From JBGAHD01 sp044226395 (GTDB taxonomy: Bacteria > Pseudomonadota > Gammaproteobacteria > Xanthomonadales > Ahniellaceae), in contig JBGAHD010000002.1 in NCBI GenBank assembly GCA_044226395.1, forward strand, positions 744,001 through 808,000: DNA of 64,000 bases. The letters are read 5' to 3'. The notes under the pieces are model-generated. The model had not been told where the DNA came from and searched no databases. It worked only from the letters and a program-made list of their open reading frames with translations. Positions 18,200 through 26,415 of the stretch are shown piece by piece; position 1 is the stretch's first letter, and each line of letters starts with the position of its first letter. The position numbers were made by a program, and so were the translations under genes.

Positions 18200-18496
18200 A
18201 TGAAGAACGCCATCCGTATCCGTACCGCCAAGCGCATCCGTGGTCAGGGCATGACCGAGTACATCATCATCGTCGCCCTGATCGCCATCGCCGCGATCGC
18301 CGTCACCAGCTTGTTCGGCGGTACCGTCCGCTCGCAGATCGCCGGTATGGCGCAGGAAATGTCGGGCACGTCCTCGACCGCGCAGATCGGCAATGCCAAG
18401 GCCGCCGCGCAGAAGGCCGCCAACGTGGCCAACACCACGAAGGACAAGACCACGCTCGGCAACTACGACGCCGCTGGCAGCAAGGCCGTTCAGTAA
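18200..18496 (+). CDS. flp: Flp-type major pilin (type IVb prepilin)
   Basis: 98-residue prepilin, subunit of the Flp/Tad adhesive pilus. A short basic leader ends at G15, followed by Q-G-M-T-E-Y, placing the conserved Glu at +5 (E20) and Tyr at +6, then about 20 hydrophobic residues (I-I-I-V-A-L-I-A-I-A). The mature tail is Ala/Lys/Thr-rich and low in aromatics. The ATG at 18200 follows a strong AGGAGAG; the upstream extension of the frame has no leader character. First gene of the Tad operon, preceded by a structured leader and followed by a very stable hairpin, which fits high expression relative to the assembly genes. Confidence 0.93.
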   Translation: MKNAIRIRTAKRIRGQGMTEYIIIVALIAIAAIAVTSLFGGTVRSQIAGMAQEMSGTSSTAQIGNAKAAAQKAANVANTTKDKTTLGNYDAAGSKAVQ

Positions 18497-18514
18497 GGCT
18501 TAGCCTGCGACAAA

Positions 18515-18551
18515 CGTGGACCGGCCGCGCGACCGCGCGGTCCGGTCCACG
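18515..18551 (+). terminator. very stable hairpin after flp (attenuator or mRNA stabiliser)
   Basis: CGTGGACCGG-CCGCGCG paired with CGCGCGG-(t)-CCGGTCCACG: 17 GC-rich base pairs, 2-base loop, one bulged T. No T-run follows, so it is likely a partial terminator or a 3' RNase barrier that keeps flp message in excess over downstream genes. Confidence 0.6.
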
Positions 18552-18641
18552 ATGCGCGGAAGCAGGGACCCGTTGATCCGCTGGCGCGTTCATCGCGCCC
18601 GGCTTCGGTCCATCGAACGTACTGCCGGGACGAGGTACGCC

Positions 18642-20120
18642 GTGAAACTCATGTCACTCATCAAGCGTCAGCGCGGTCACGCGACCATCCTGACCGCGAT
18701 CCTGTTCGTCATCGTGGGCCTCACCGTGACGGGCATGTACAACGTCGGTCAGCAGACCGTGAACAAGGTGCGCGTGCAGACGGTATCGGATGCCGCCGCG
18801 CAAAGCGTTGCGACCATCGTCGCGCGCGATCTCAATTTCAAGGCCTACACCAACCGCGCCATGGTCGCCAATCAAGTGGCGATCGCGCAGATGGTGGGCT
18901 TGGCGTCGTGGGCCAAGATGCTCGACCACGCCACCACCAACTTCGGCTACATCGCCGACGCTTTGAGTTGGATCCCCGTCGTCGGCGAGATCCTCATCGC
19001 GATGGCCGAGGTATTGCAAGCCGGATCGGAGATCATCGACGAGGCGATATCGAACGCGGCGCCGATCGTGATCACCGCGCTCGAGGTGCTGATCGACGCG
19101 CTGTCGGTCGGCCAACTGACCTTCCACTTGGCGACAGTGGACATGGCGCGCGCCACCTTCGGCGAGGTCGTGCAGCGTTCGGACGGCGACATCGACACCG
19201 CGGCGCTGGCCAGCAACGGCGTGTTCTGGGGCAGTTTCGTCAACACCTGGAATGGCAAGCAGGAACGCTATCAGGCGCAGCAAGCCAGCAATTTCTCGAC
19301 CGACGCGCGGGAAAATCGCGCGCGCATGGAAGAGTTCCGGTCTATCACCGAGCGCAGCGTGGACCGCTTCACCTCCGGCCGCAGCTACAACTGGTTGCCC
19401 GCCATGGGCCCGTGGCCGGTGATCCAGGTGCGCATGCGCAAGTATGGCGGCGCCGAACTCATGCCAGGCACCGACAGCAGCAACCGCCAGAATTACAACT
19501 GGACGGCGATGGATTCCGTCGGCTTCGAGTACCGCACCTGCTGCACCTGGACGGGCGGGTGGAAGAGCTGGAAGGAAATGCTGCCCTTCGGATGGGGCGC
19601 GGCCCACGCGCTCGTGGGCAACAACCGCTACTTCAACTACCGCGGCTATCGCAATTCCAGTGGCGCCTATGGCCGTCGCTGGGGCAATGGCACCTGGGAA
19701 CTGCCGATGACCACCAACGTCGGCGCGGCCCAGTACGGCAGCAACAATCTGACCAATACGCGCGGCCTGCGGCCGTTCTACGACCTCAAGCAACGCGGCT
19801 TCGTGCGCGACGACGATCTCAGCATCCAGGTGCTGCTGCTCAAGCGCTCGGACAAGTTGAAGACCTGGAACCGCTCGCTTGCCGCCGCTAACCAGCAAGT
19901 GCAGCCGAGCTTCGACGTCGAGGAAAAGGGCGGCATGGCCGGCAACACCATGGCCACGCTGGGCAAGGCCGGCGTGTACTTCTCGCGCGCGCCGTGGGCT
20001 CGCGCCGATGGCATGCGCGAGTACGGCAACATGTACAACCCGTACTGGCAAGTGCACCTGCTGCCGTCGACCAATGCCGAGCGCACCGCCGCGCTGGCCT
20101 TCGCGCAGATCAGGATCTAA
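18642..20120 (+). CDS. tadG: TadG-like Flp pilus assembly protein
   Basis: 492-residue protein with one N-terminal hydrophobic segment directly after a basic stretch (R-G-H-A-T-I-L-T-A-I-L-F, about residues 12-35) and a long extracytoplasmic remainder. The first ~90 residues match the TadE/G-like pattern (A-x-x-x-A-D/S-A-A-A-x-x-x-A followed by R-x-x-x-N). The rest is rich in Trp, Tyr and Asn and shows no recognisable enzyme motifs or MIDAS site. The GTG at 18642 has GAGGT upstream; an ATG nine bases later is the alternative. It lies between flp and a TadE-like pseudopilin, so a role in pilus assembly or as a tip/minor component is likely. Confidence 0.75.
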   Translation: MKLMSLIKRQRGHATILTAILFVIVGLTVTGMYNVGQQTVNKVRVQTVSDAAAQSVATIVARDLNFKAYTNRAMVANQVAIAQMVGLASWAKMLDHATTNFGYIADALSWIPVVGEILIAMAEVLQAGSEIIDEAISNAAPIVITALEVLIDALSVGQLTFHLATVDMARATFGEVVQRSDGDIDTAALASNGVFWGSFVNTWNGKQERYQAQQASNFSTDARENRARMEEFRSITERSVDRFTSGRSYNWLPAMGPWPVIQVRMRKYGGAELMPGTDSSNRQNYNWTAMDSVGFEYRTCCTWTGGWKSWKEMLPFGWGAAHALVGNNRYFNYRGYRNSSGAYGRRWGNGTWELPMTTNVGAAQYGSNNLTNTRGLRPFYDLKQRGFVRDDDLSIQVLLLKRSDKLKTWNRSLAAANQQVQPSFDVEEKGGMAGNTMATLGKAGVYFSRAPWARADGMREYGNMYNPYWQVHLLPSTNAERTAALAFAQIRI

Positions 20121-20123
20121 GCC

Positions 20124-21008
20124 ATGAAGCCCTCGATCAAGCGTCATCAAGGCGGCGCCACCCTGGTGGAAGCCGCGATCGTGGTCGCCTTCCTGCTGGG
20201 CTCATTGCTGCTGTTGACCAGCATGCTTGGCAAGATGATGGACGCGCGCCTGGACTACGAGCAGGGCCTGCGCTACGCCGCGTGGGAACGCACGGTGTGG
20301 TTCGAGCGCGCGCCACCACACAGTTCGGGCGCGCCGGTTAAAAGCGGCGCCCAGATCGCGATGGAAGTGCAAAACCGCATCTTCGCCGAACGCAACGCCA
20401 CGATCCGTTCCGATCAGGGACAAGCCAATCGTCGCGAAGTGCTCGACAACATGCTCATGCGTCCGGTCGCGATTCGCCTCAATTCCGGCACTTCGGACTA
20501 CAAGGCATGGCTGGTCGACGCCAACAACGGCAATGGCAATCCGCTGTACACGCGCTCAAGCGCGTCGAACAACGGCGTGCCGGGCCCGGCCGCGCAAGGC
20601 GTCAACGCGATGATCGATGGCTTGTCCGCGCTGACCAGCTTCTCGGTGCAGAAGAACGGTCTCTACGGCACCCAGCTCACCGCCGACCTCGACGACACTG
20701 GCTACTGGAAGGAGTTTCGCGAGAACGCTCAGGCCAATGGCCGCATCAACGATCTGCGCCTCGACCGCAACGGCGCCGGCGGTCAGCGCGAACTGATGTT
20801 GCTCGCCGATGGTTGGAATCTCGGCGGCCCCGCACACGTGCAGCGCCAGGTGAAGTCCCTGGTCGCCACCGAACTGCTCGACAACGAATTCGTCGACATC
20901 CTGTTCGACGTGGTGAGCTGGTTCCCGATGGCGCGCGAACTGGGTTGGTTGGATTTCGGCAAGGTCGATCCGGATCAAGTGCCGGCGCAGCGTTTGGGGA
21001 GACCATGA
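20124..21008 (+). CDS. TadE-like pseudopilin
   Basis: 294-residue protein with a class III type prepilin leader: basic N-terminus, G11 followed by A-T-L-V-E, giving Glu at +5 (E16), then a 20-residue hydrophobic helix. The large C-terminal part is extracytoplasmic, with no motif I recognise. TadE/TadF-type pseudopilins are needed for Flp pilus biogenesis and are processed by the prepilin peptidase. It starts 3 bases after the TadG-like gene and its stop overlaps the next start (ATGA), which points to translational coupling. Confidence 0.8.
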   Translation: MKPSIKRHQGGATLVEAAIVVAFLLGSLLLLTSMLGKMMDARLDYEQGLRYAAWERTVWFERAPPHSSGAPVKSGAQIAMEVQNRIFAERNATIRSDQGQANRREVLDNMLMRPVAIRLNSGTSDYKAWLVDANNGNGNPLYTRSSASNNGVPGPAAQGVNAMIDGLSALTSFSVQKNGLYGTQLTADLDDTGYWKEFRENAQANGRINDLRLDRNGAGGQRELMLLADGWNLGGPAHVQRQVKSLVATELLDNEFVDILFDVVSWFPMARELGWLDFGKVDPDQVPAQRLGRP

Positions 21009-21706
21009 TGAGCATGCGTAAAGTCATCGCGCTGGCCCTGACGGCCGGCTTCGCCGGCATCGGCGCCGCGGCCACGGAAATGCCGGATTTTCCCGCGCCG
21101 AAGAATTCCAAGGTCGTGATCGTGGGCGAGAACATGGTGCTCAACGGCGTGACCATGTCGGCCTGGGAACTGCGCAGCAAGGAGGCGCCCGCCTCGGTGC
21201 TCGCGTTCTATCGCGACGAATGGGCGCGTGGCACCAAGGGCAATCCCGGCTTCACCGAGCAGAAGCTCGGCGAGTGGCAGTTGATCACCCATGTCGATCA
21301 GTCCGAAGGTCTGGTCTACACCGTCCAGGCCAAGCCCGAACTCGGCGGCACCATGGCCCTGCTGGGCGTGAGCAATGTCATGAACGGCACGGTCACGCCC
21401 CGGCGCGAACTGGGCGATGACCTGCCCAAGCTCGCCGGCAGCGTGGTGCAGAACGACATCGTCGCCCAGGATGGCGGCGTGCGCAGTCGCACCATCGTGT
21501 TGCAGAACCGTAATTCGGTGGCGCAGAACCTTGATTTCTACGTGCGCCATTTCGAAACCAATGGCTGGCGCATCGAGCAGGGCGTGATCATCGAGAACTC
21601 CGGTGACGGCGCGTTGATCGCGATGAATGGCGGCGACCGCTGGAACATGACCTTCACCAAGCGCAATGGCCAGACCTACATGGTGGCGGTGCAGGAGCAG
21701 CGGTGA
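21005..21706 (+). CDS. secreted protein of unknown function within the Tad operon
   Basis: 233-residue protein with a signal peptide (about 1-24, ending G-A-A-A-T). No lipobox and no membrane helix in the mature part. It has two similar segments, each with D/N-x-x-A-x-x-L-x-F-Y-x-x (residues about 65 and 190), reminiscent of a duplicated small alpha/beta fold. I do not recognise the family. ATG codons at 21005, 21008 and 21014 are all possible; GGGGAG sits 4-7 bases before the first two. It overlaps the upstream TadE-like gene by 4 bases and the downstream prepilin-like gene by 1 base, so it is almost certainly co-expressed with the pilus. Confidence 0.75.
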   Translation: MMSMRKVIALALTAGFAGIGAAATEMPDFPAPKNSKVVIVGENMVLNGVTMSAWELRSKEAPASVLAFYRDEWARGTKGNPGFTEQKLGEWQLITHVDQSEGLVYTVQAKPELGGTMALLGVSNVMNGTVTPRRELGDDLPKLAGSVVQNDIVAQDGGVRSRTIVLQNRNSVAQNLDFYVRHFETNGWRIEQGVIIENSGDGALIAMNGGDRWNMTFTKRNGQTYMVAVQEQR

Positions 21707-21894
21707 TGAAACGTCGTCAACGCGGTTTCAGCACGGTGGAGTACATCGTGATTGGCCTGGCGATCGTGTCGGCCTTGCTGCTGCCTTACATCGACGGAAA
21801 GTCGGTGGTGCAGATGCTGAGCGAGGCGGTCAAGGAGATGTTCGCCAGTTTCAGCTTCGGCATCAGTTTGTCGCGGTTGCCGACGGTTTTCTGA
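21706..21894 (+). CDS. 62-residue prepilin-like protein
   Basis: Tiny protein with a complete type IVb prepilin signature: M-K-R-R-Q-R-G7, then F-S-T-V-E12-Y with Glu at +5 and Tyr at +6, and a hydrophobic segment I-V-I-G-L-A-I-V-S-A-L-L-L. The remaining ~30 residues form a short amphipathic tail ending in P-T-V-F. It resembles Flp pilins in leader and E-Y motif but differs from the major Flp at 18200 in sequence and length. A second, minor or alternative Flp pilin, or an initiation pseudopilin, is the likeliest role. Its ATG shares a base with the stop of the previous gene. Confidence 0.75.
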   Translation: MKRRQRGFSTVEYIVIGLAIVSALLLPYIDGKSVVQMLSEAVKEMFASFSFGISLSRLPTVF

Positions 21895-22058
21895 AGCGAC
21901 GGGCGAAGCCGCGGGACGCGCCGGTGGGCGCGGATCGATGGGCGCGCGACGGGAGGCCGCGCGCCGGGGCAACGACAGGCGTGGTGGCTCGTGGTTGATT
22001 TTGGCGTGGTTCGACCCGGGGATCGGACGAAACGCGTCGCGAAGCGGAAGCACAATCG

Positions 22059-23072
22059 ATGAGTACTGTGGACAAGTTGCGCGCAGGGGCGCGCAGCTGG
22101 GGTTTGTTGGCCGGCGCCTTGGCGCTGGGTGGCTTGGCGTTCCTGATCAGCTCCTGGTACCTGGCGCAACGCCAGGCGCGCATGGAACAGGAACTGCTCG
22201 CCCAGCAGGGCGAGAAGCGCCAAGTGGTCGTGGCCACGGTCGCGATGCAACCGGGCGAGACCATCGGCGGCCAGAACATGGCGATCGCCGAGATCCCGGT
22301 GGTGAATCTGTCCGATCAGGCCGTGAGCCCCGAGGAATTCGGTCTGTTCGAAGGCAAGGTACTGACCACGCGCATGTCGGCCGGCGAGCCGCTGCTCAAT
22401 CACTTCGTCGCGGGCCTGGGCGCGGAGCGCTTCTCCGACCTGCTGCGCGATGGCGAACGCGCGGTCACGATCGAGGTCGACGAGCTCAAGTCCAACGACA
22501 GCATGCTGACCTTCGGCGATCGCGTCGACCTGCTGCTGATGCTCGACGACGAGAAGAGCGAGGCCGGACAGAAGAAGCCCAGCACCCTGGTGCCCTTGCT
22601 CGAGAACGTGCGCGTGCTCGCCACCGGCAAGCGCGCCCTGGTCACGCGCGAGGCCGATCTGTCGGGCGTGCAGGAAACGCCCGATTCGCAATTGACCTAT
22701 TCCACCATCACCGTCGGCGCCACCGCCGAGGACGCCGCGCGCCTGCTGCTGGCGCGCGGCCTGGGCGACATTGTCGTGTTGATGCGCTCGCGCACCGACG
22801 AACGTCCGCTCAACAGCACCCTGATCAGCCGCGAGGGCTTGCTCACCGGTTCGAGCAGCGCCGGTGGCTACGAGTTCTATTCCGGATCGATGGTCGAGGC
22901 CGGCAGTCTGCGTTCGGCGCTGCGCCAGATCTCGTCGACCGTGCCCCGCAAGTCCGCGCAGTCGCCCGTGCCCGCCACGCCGCCGACCGCGCCCGCGGCG
23001 GCGCCACCGTTGGGTCCGGTTGAAAAGAAAAATCCGGAAGATGCCAAGGTCGCGCCCGCGGGCGCGCCGTAA
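22059..23072 (+). CDS. cpaB: Flp pilus assembly protein CpaB/RcpC
   Basis: 337-residue protein with an N-terminal membrane anchor (about 15-37), a SAF-type domain (about 53-115, V-V-V-A-T-V-A-M-Q-P-G-E-T-I), and the RcpC/CpaB domain after it (R-A-V-T-I-E-V, G-D-R-V-D-L-L-L). The C-terminal ~40 residues are Pro/Ala-rich. CpaB/RcpC spans the periplasm and works with the secretin, possibly contacting peptidoglycan. Start ATG has GGAAG upstream. 164 bases without a gene separate it from the small prepilin-like gene; that gap holds only GC-rich repeats. The secretin gene follows 18 bases later. Confidence 0.92.
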   Translation: MSTVDKLRAGARSWGLLAGALALGGLAFLISSWYLAQRQARMEQELLAQQGEKRQVVVATVAMQPGETIGGQNMAIAEIPVVNLSDQAVSPEEFGLFEGKVLTTRMSAGEPLLNHFVAGLGAERFSDLLRDGERAVTIEVDELKSNDSMLTFGDRVDLLLMLDDEKSEAGQKKPSTLVPLLENVRVLATGKRALVTREADLSGVQETPDSQLTYSTITVGATAEDAARLLLARGLGDIVVLMRSRTDERPLNSTLISREGLLTGSSSAGGYEFYSGSMVEAGSLRSALRQISSTVPRKSAQSPVPATPPTAPAAAPPLGPVEKKNPEDAKVAPAGAP

Positions 23073-23090
23073 GCATCGACGAGCACGAAA

Positions 23091-24581
23091 ATGAAGGGGT
23101 ATTCGGTGCGCAATTCAGGGCGTAAGGGCTTGTTGGCCTCGTTGTTGGGTGTTTTGGCGATGTGTTGGGGCGTTTCCGCGATGGCGCAGTCAGGCGAGCC
23201 GCTCGAGCTGCACGCCGGCGCGGTGCGCGTGCTGACCGTGGGTGAGATCGATCGCATCGCGGTGGGCAAGGATTCGGTGCTGGGCGCTTCGGTGCTCGAT
23301 GGCGGGCGCCTGCTCGTGATCGGCACCAATCCGGGCGAGACCGATCTGCACGCTTGGCTCAAGGACGGCAGCGAGCGGCATTGGGCGGTGACCGTGACCG
23401 AACGCAATGTAGCCATGGTCGTGGCGACCTTGTCGTCCCTGCTCGAGGAGTACCCGAGCACGCGCGTGCGCTCGGTCGGCGGCATTGTCATCGTCGAGGG
23501 CGAGGTGCCGCGCGACCAGCTCATCGCGGTTCGCGACTTGATCAGCCGAGTACCCGGGGTCGTGAGCCTGGTCGAGCCGAGCGCGGGCTCCTTCGACACG
23601 CTGGTGCGAAATTTCCCGCGCGTGCGCTACCACGACGAAGGCGGCATCACCATCCTCGAGGGCGAGGTGCCGACCGAAGACTACGAGCGCTTCCGCACCT
23701 TGATTGGGGAATTGCCCAACGTCGTGTCGATGGTCAAGCCATCGATCGTGTCCGTGGCGCCGATGGTGCGCGTGTCCCTGCGCTTGCTCGAGGTCAATCG
23801 CGATCACACGCGCCGCCTGGGCATCAATTGGGAAGACAGTTTTCCCGGCCCTTCGATCGGATCAACCGGTGCATCGCTGGCCAACTCGCGCTTTCGCATC
23901 GTGCAGCCGGGCATCCAGGGCCTGCCGGACATCGTGAGCAACATCGCGGTCAACGACGCGCGCTGGTATGCCTACGCCGGTTGGACGACCCAGGTGTTCT
24001 CCACCGTCGAAATGCTGCAGCAAGAGAACAATGCCACGATCCTGGCCGAGCCCAATTTGACCACGCGCTCGGGCCAGCCGGCGAAATTCCTCGCCGGTGG
24101 TGAGTTCCCGTATCCGGTGATTGGCCAGTTCGGCCAGCCTGGCGTCGAGTTCAAGGAATACGGCATTCGCCTGGACATCAATCCCACGGTCGACGAGCAG
24201 GGCAACATCCAGACCCAGCTGACCGTGGACGTGAGTTCGATCGATCGCGCCAACGTGGTCAACAACGTGCCGGGTCTGCTCAAGCGCAACACCGAGTCGA
24301 CGGTGAACCTGCGTTCGGGACAAACCATGATTCTCTCCGGCCTGGTCTCCGCCGACGAAGTGCGCAACATGAACAATGTGCCGGGCGTGTCGGAAATTCC
24401 GATCCTCGGCGAGCTGTTCAAGTCGCGTAACTTTCAAAATCGCAAGACCGAGCTGGTGGTGATGGTCACGCCAACCCTCGTGGAATTGCCCGAGCAAACC
24501 GGCCCGCGCGTGGAGGCCACGACCAAGCGCCTGCGCCGGTTGATCGACAACAAGATTCTCGAGGGCGCGATCGCGGAGTAA
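23091..24581 (+). CDS. cpaC: Flp pilus secretin CpaC/RcpA
   Basis: 496-residue outer-membrane secretin through which the pilus leaves the cell. Signal peptide (about 1-32), a pilus-specific N-domain (about 38-110), two BON-like segments (each with G-x-x-x-I/V-x-G-E-V-P), then the secretin core from about 215, ending in the conserved V-P-x-L-x-x-x-x-E-S, G-Q-T-M-I-L-S-G-L, V-P-x-L/V-x-x-I-P-I-L-G-E-L-F and E-L-V-V-M-V-T-P blocks. Length and order are normal for RcpA/CpaC. The ATG at 23091 has only a weak ribosome site; a GTG at 23106 is the alternative start. Confidence 0.93.
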   Translation: MKGYSVRNSGRKGLLASLLGVLAMCWGVSAMAQSGEPLELHAGAVRVLTVGEIDRIAVGKDSVLGASVLDGGRLLVIGTNPGETDLHAWLKDGSERHWAVTVTERNVAMVVATLSSLLEEYPSTRVRSVGGIVIVEGEVPRDQLIAVRDLISRVPGVVSLVEPSAGSFDTLVRNFPRVRYHDEGGITILEGEVPTEDYERFRTLIGELPNVVSMVKPSIVSVAPMVRVSLRLLEVNRDHTRRLGINWEDSFPGPSIGSTGASLANSRFRIVQPGIQGLPDIVSNIAVNDARWYAYAGWTTQVFSTVEMLQQENNATILAEPNLTTRSGQPAKFLAGGEFPYPVIGQFGQPGVEFKEYGIRLDINPTVDEQGNIQTQLTVDVSSIDRANVVNNVPGLLKRNTESTVNLRSGQTMILSGLVSADEVRNMNNVPGVSEIPILGELFKSRNFQNRKTELVVMVTPTLVELPEQTGPRVEATTKRLRRLIDNKILEGAIAE

Positions 24582-24585
24582 GGCC

Positions 24586-26415
24586 ATGTATCAAGTGCAA
24601 GTCATGACCGCGAAGGGCACGGTGATCGCCAATGAAATGGTGTCGCAGGACACCTGCGGCATCGGCAAGACTTCCGACAATCACATCATCCTGCACGGCT
24701 GGCAGGTGTCGCAGCGACATGCCTGTTTGCGCCTGGAAGGCGTCGAGGTGTATGTCGAGGATCTCGGCAGTTCCTCGGGCACGCGCGTCAATGGCAACAA
24801 GATTCAACGCTTCGGGCCGCTGGGCACGAGCGACGTGATCGAGATTCAGGGCTATCAGATCCGCGTGAAGCCGCCGAGCGGCCGCACGGTCGGTGGCAGT
24901 TCGGCCAATGACGAGTCCGCGCGTCAGGCCGCCGCCGCGCCGACGCCCGCGCCCGCCGCGCCACCACCGGCAGCGACCGCGGCACCGGCGTCCGCGCCAG
25001 CCACGCCAGCGCCGGCCGCGGCGCCAGCGCAAGCCGCGGCACCTGCCGCGCCCGCGGCGCCCAAGCCCGCCGGTGGCGGTGGTGGTCACGGCAGTTCCGA
25101 ACTGGCCATTCCCCAGCTCGACGAAAAACAGTTACGCCTGATCGCGCTCGCCACCGAATGGCGCAAGCGCTTGCACAAGGCCATGCTGACGCAGATGGAT
25201 CTGCGCCGCATCGCGGTCAACAAGATGAGCGACGATCAGCTGCGTCAGGTCACCGACGACATGCTCGCGCAGATCATCAACACCATGCCGGATTTTCCGG
25301 CAGAGCTCGACAAGGCGCTGATCAAGAAGCAGCTGGTCGACGAGGCCGTGGGCCTGGGTCCGCTCGAGGAACTGATCGCCGACAACGACGTCAGCGAAAT
25401 CATGGTCAATGCCTCGGACGAAATCTTCTATGAAAAGAAGGGTCGTCTGACCAAGTCGACCATCACCTTCACCGACGATCAGGCCGTGGTCTCGGCGATC
25501 GAACGCATCGTCACGCCGTTGGGCCGCCGCATCGACGAATCCTCGCCGATGGTCGACGCGCGCTTGAAGGACGGTTCGCGCGTCAACGCGGTGATTCCGC
25601 CGCTGGCGCTCAAGGGCCCGTGCATCACGATTCGTAAGTTCATGAAGGAACGCCTGACCTCGGCGCGCCTGGTCGGCTTTGGCTCGATCAGCGAGGCCAT
25701 GGTCGGCGTGCTGCAGACGGCGGTGCTGTCGAAGCGCAACATCGTGATCTCCGGCGGCACGGGCTCGGGCAAGACGACCTTGCTCAACATGCTTTCGGGT
25801 TTCATTCCGATGAACGAGCGCGTGGTCACGGTCGAGGACGCGGCGGAACTGCAATTGCCGCAGCCCAACCTCGTCGGCCTCGAAGCGCGACCGGCCAACC
25901 AGGAAGGCCGCGGCGAAGTGAAGATCCGCGATCTCGTGCGCAACTGCCTGCGCATGCGCCCCGACCGCATCGTGGTCGGCGAGTGCCGTGGCGGCGAGGC
26001 GCTGGACATGCTCCAGGCCATGAACACCGGCCATGACGGCTCGCTCACGACCTGTCACTCCAACTCGCCGCGAGATTGCGTGTCGCGTCTGGAGGTGATG
26101 GTGATGATGGCGGGCATGGACCTGCCTTCGATCGCCATTCGCGAGCAGATCGCCTCGGCCGTGAACATGATCGTGCAGCAGACGCGCTTCGCGTGTGGTT
26201 CGCGCAAGGTCACGTCGATCTCGGAAGTCACCGGCGTCGAAGGTGGCCGCGTGCAGATCGCCGAGATCTTCAAGTTCCAGCAGACTGGCTATGACGAAAA
26301 CGGTCGAGTCCAGGGCCGCTTCGTGCCCACGGGGCTGGTGCCGGAGTTCTACGAGAAACTTCGCCAGCGCGGCGAGAAGATCGATCTGTCCATCTTCCAG
26401 GCGCCCGCCGAATGA
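24586..26415 (+). CDS. tadA: FHA domain fused to TadA/CpaF pilus ATPase
   Basis: 609-residue cytoplasmic fusion. Residues about 24-74 form an FHA domain with its phosphothreonine-binding residues in place: G27-K28, S42, R44-H45 and N69-G70 (S-S-G-T-R-V-N-G). A Pro/Ala-rich linker (about 110-165) joins it to a CpaF-type secretion ATPase: Walker A G-G-T-G-S-G-K-T at 390-397 (K396), an Asp box (V-E-D-A-A-E-L), Walker B region with R-M-R-P-D-R-I-V-V-G-E, and the His box G-H-D-G-S. The ATPase powers pilus extension (and perhaps retraction). Most TadA proteins lack an FHA domain. The gene follows the secretin by 4 bases and overlaps tadB by 4. Confidence 0.93.
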   Translation: MYQVQVMTAKGTVIANEMVSQDTCGIGKTSDNHIILHGWQVSQRHACLRLEGVEVYVEDLGSSSGTRVNGNKIQRFGPLGTSDVIEIQGYQIRVKPPSGRTVGGSSANDESARQAAAAPTPAPAAPPPAATAAPASAPATPAPAAAPAQAAAPAAPAAPKPAGGGGGHGSSELAIPQLDEKQLRLIALATEWRKRLHKAMLTQMDLRRIAVNKMSDDQLRQVTDDMLAQIINTMPDFPAELDKALIKKQLVDEAVGLGPLEELIADNDVSEIMVNASDEIFYEKKGRLTKSTITFTDDQAVVSAIERIVTPLGRRIDESSPMVDARLKDGSRVNAVIPPLALKGPCITIRKFMKERLTSARLVGFGSISEAMVGVLQTAVLSKRNIVISGGTGSGKTTLLNMLSGFIPMNERVVTVEDAAELQLPQPNLVGLEARPANQEGRGEVKIRDLVRNCLRMRPDRIVVGECRGGEALDMLQAMNTGHDGSLTTCHSNSPRDCVSRLEVMVMMAGMDLPSIAIREQIASAVNMIVQQTRFACGSRKVTSISEVTGVEGGRVQIAEIFKFQQTGYDENGRVQGRFVPTGLVPEFYEKLRQRGEKIDLSIFQAPAE

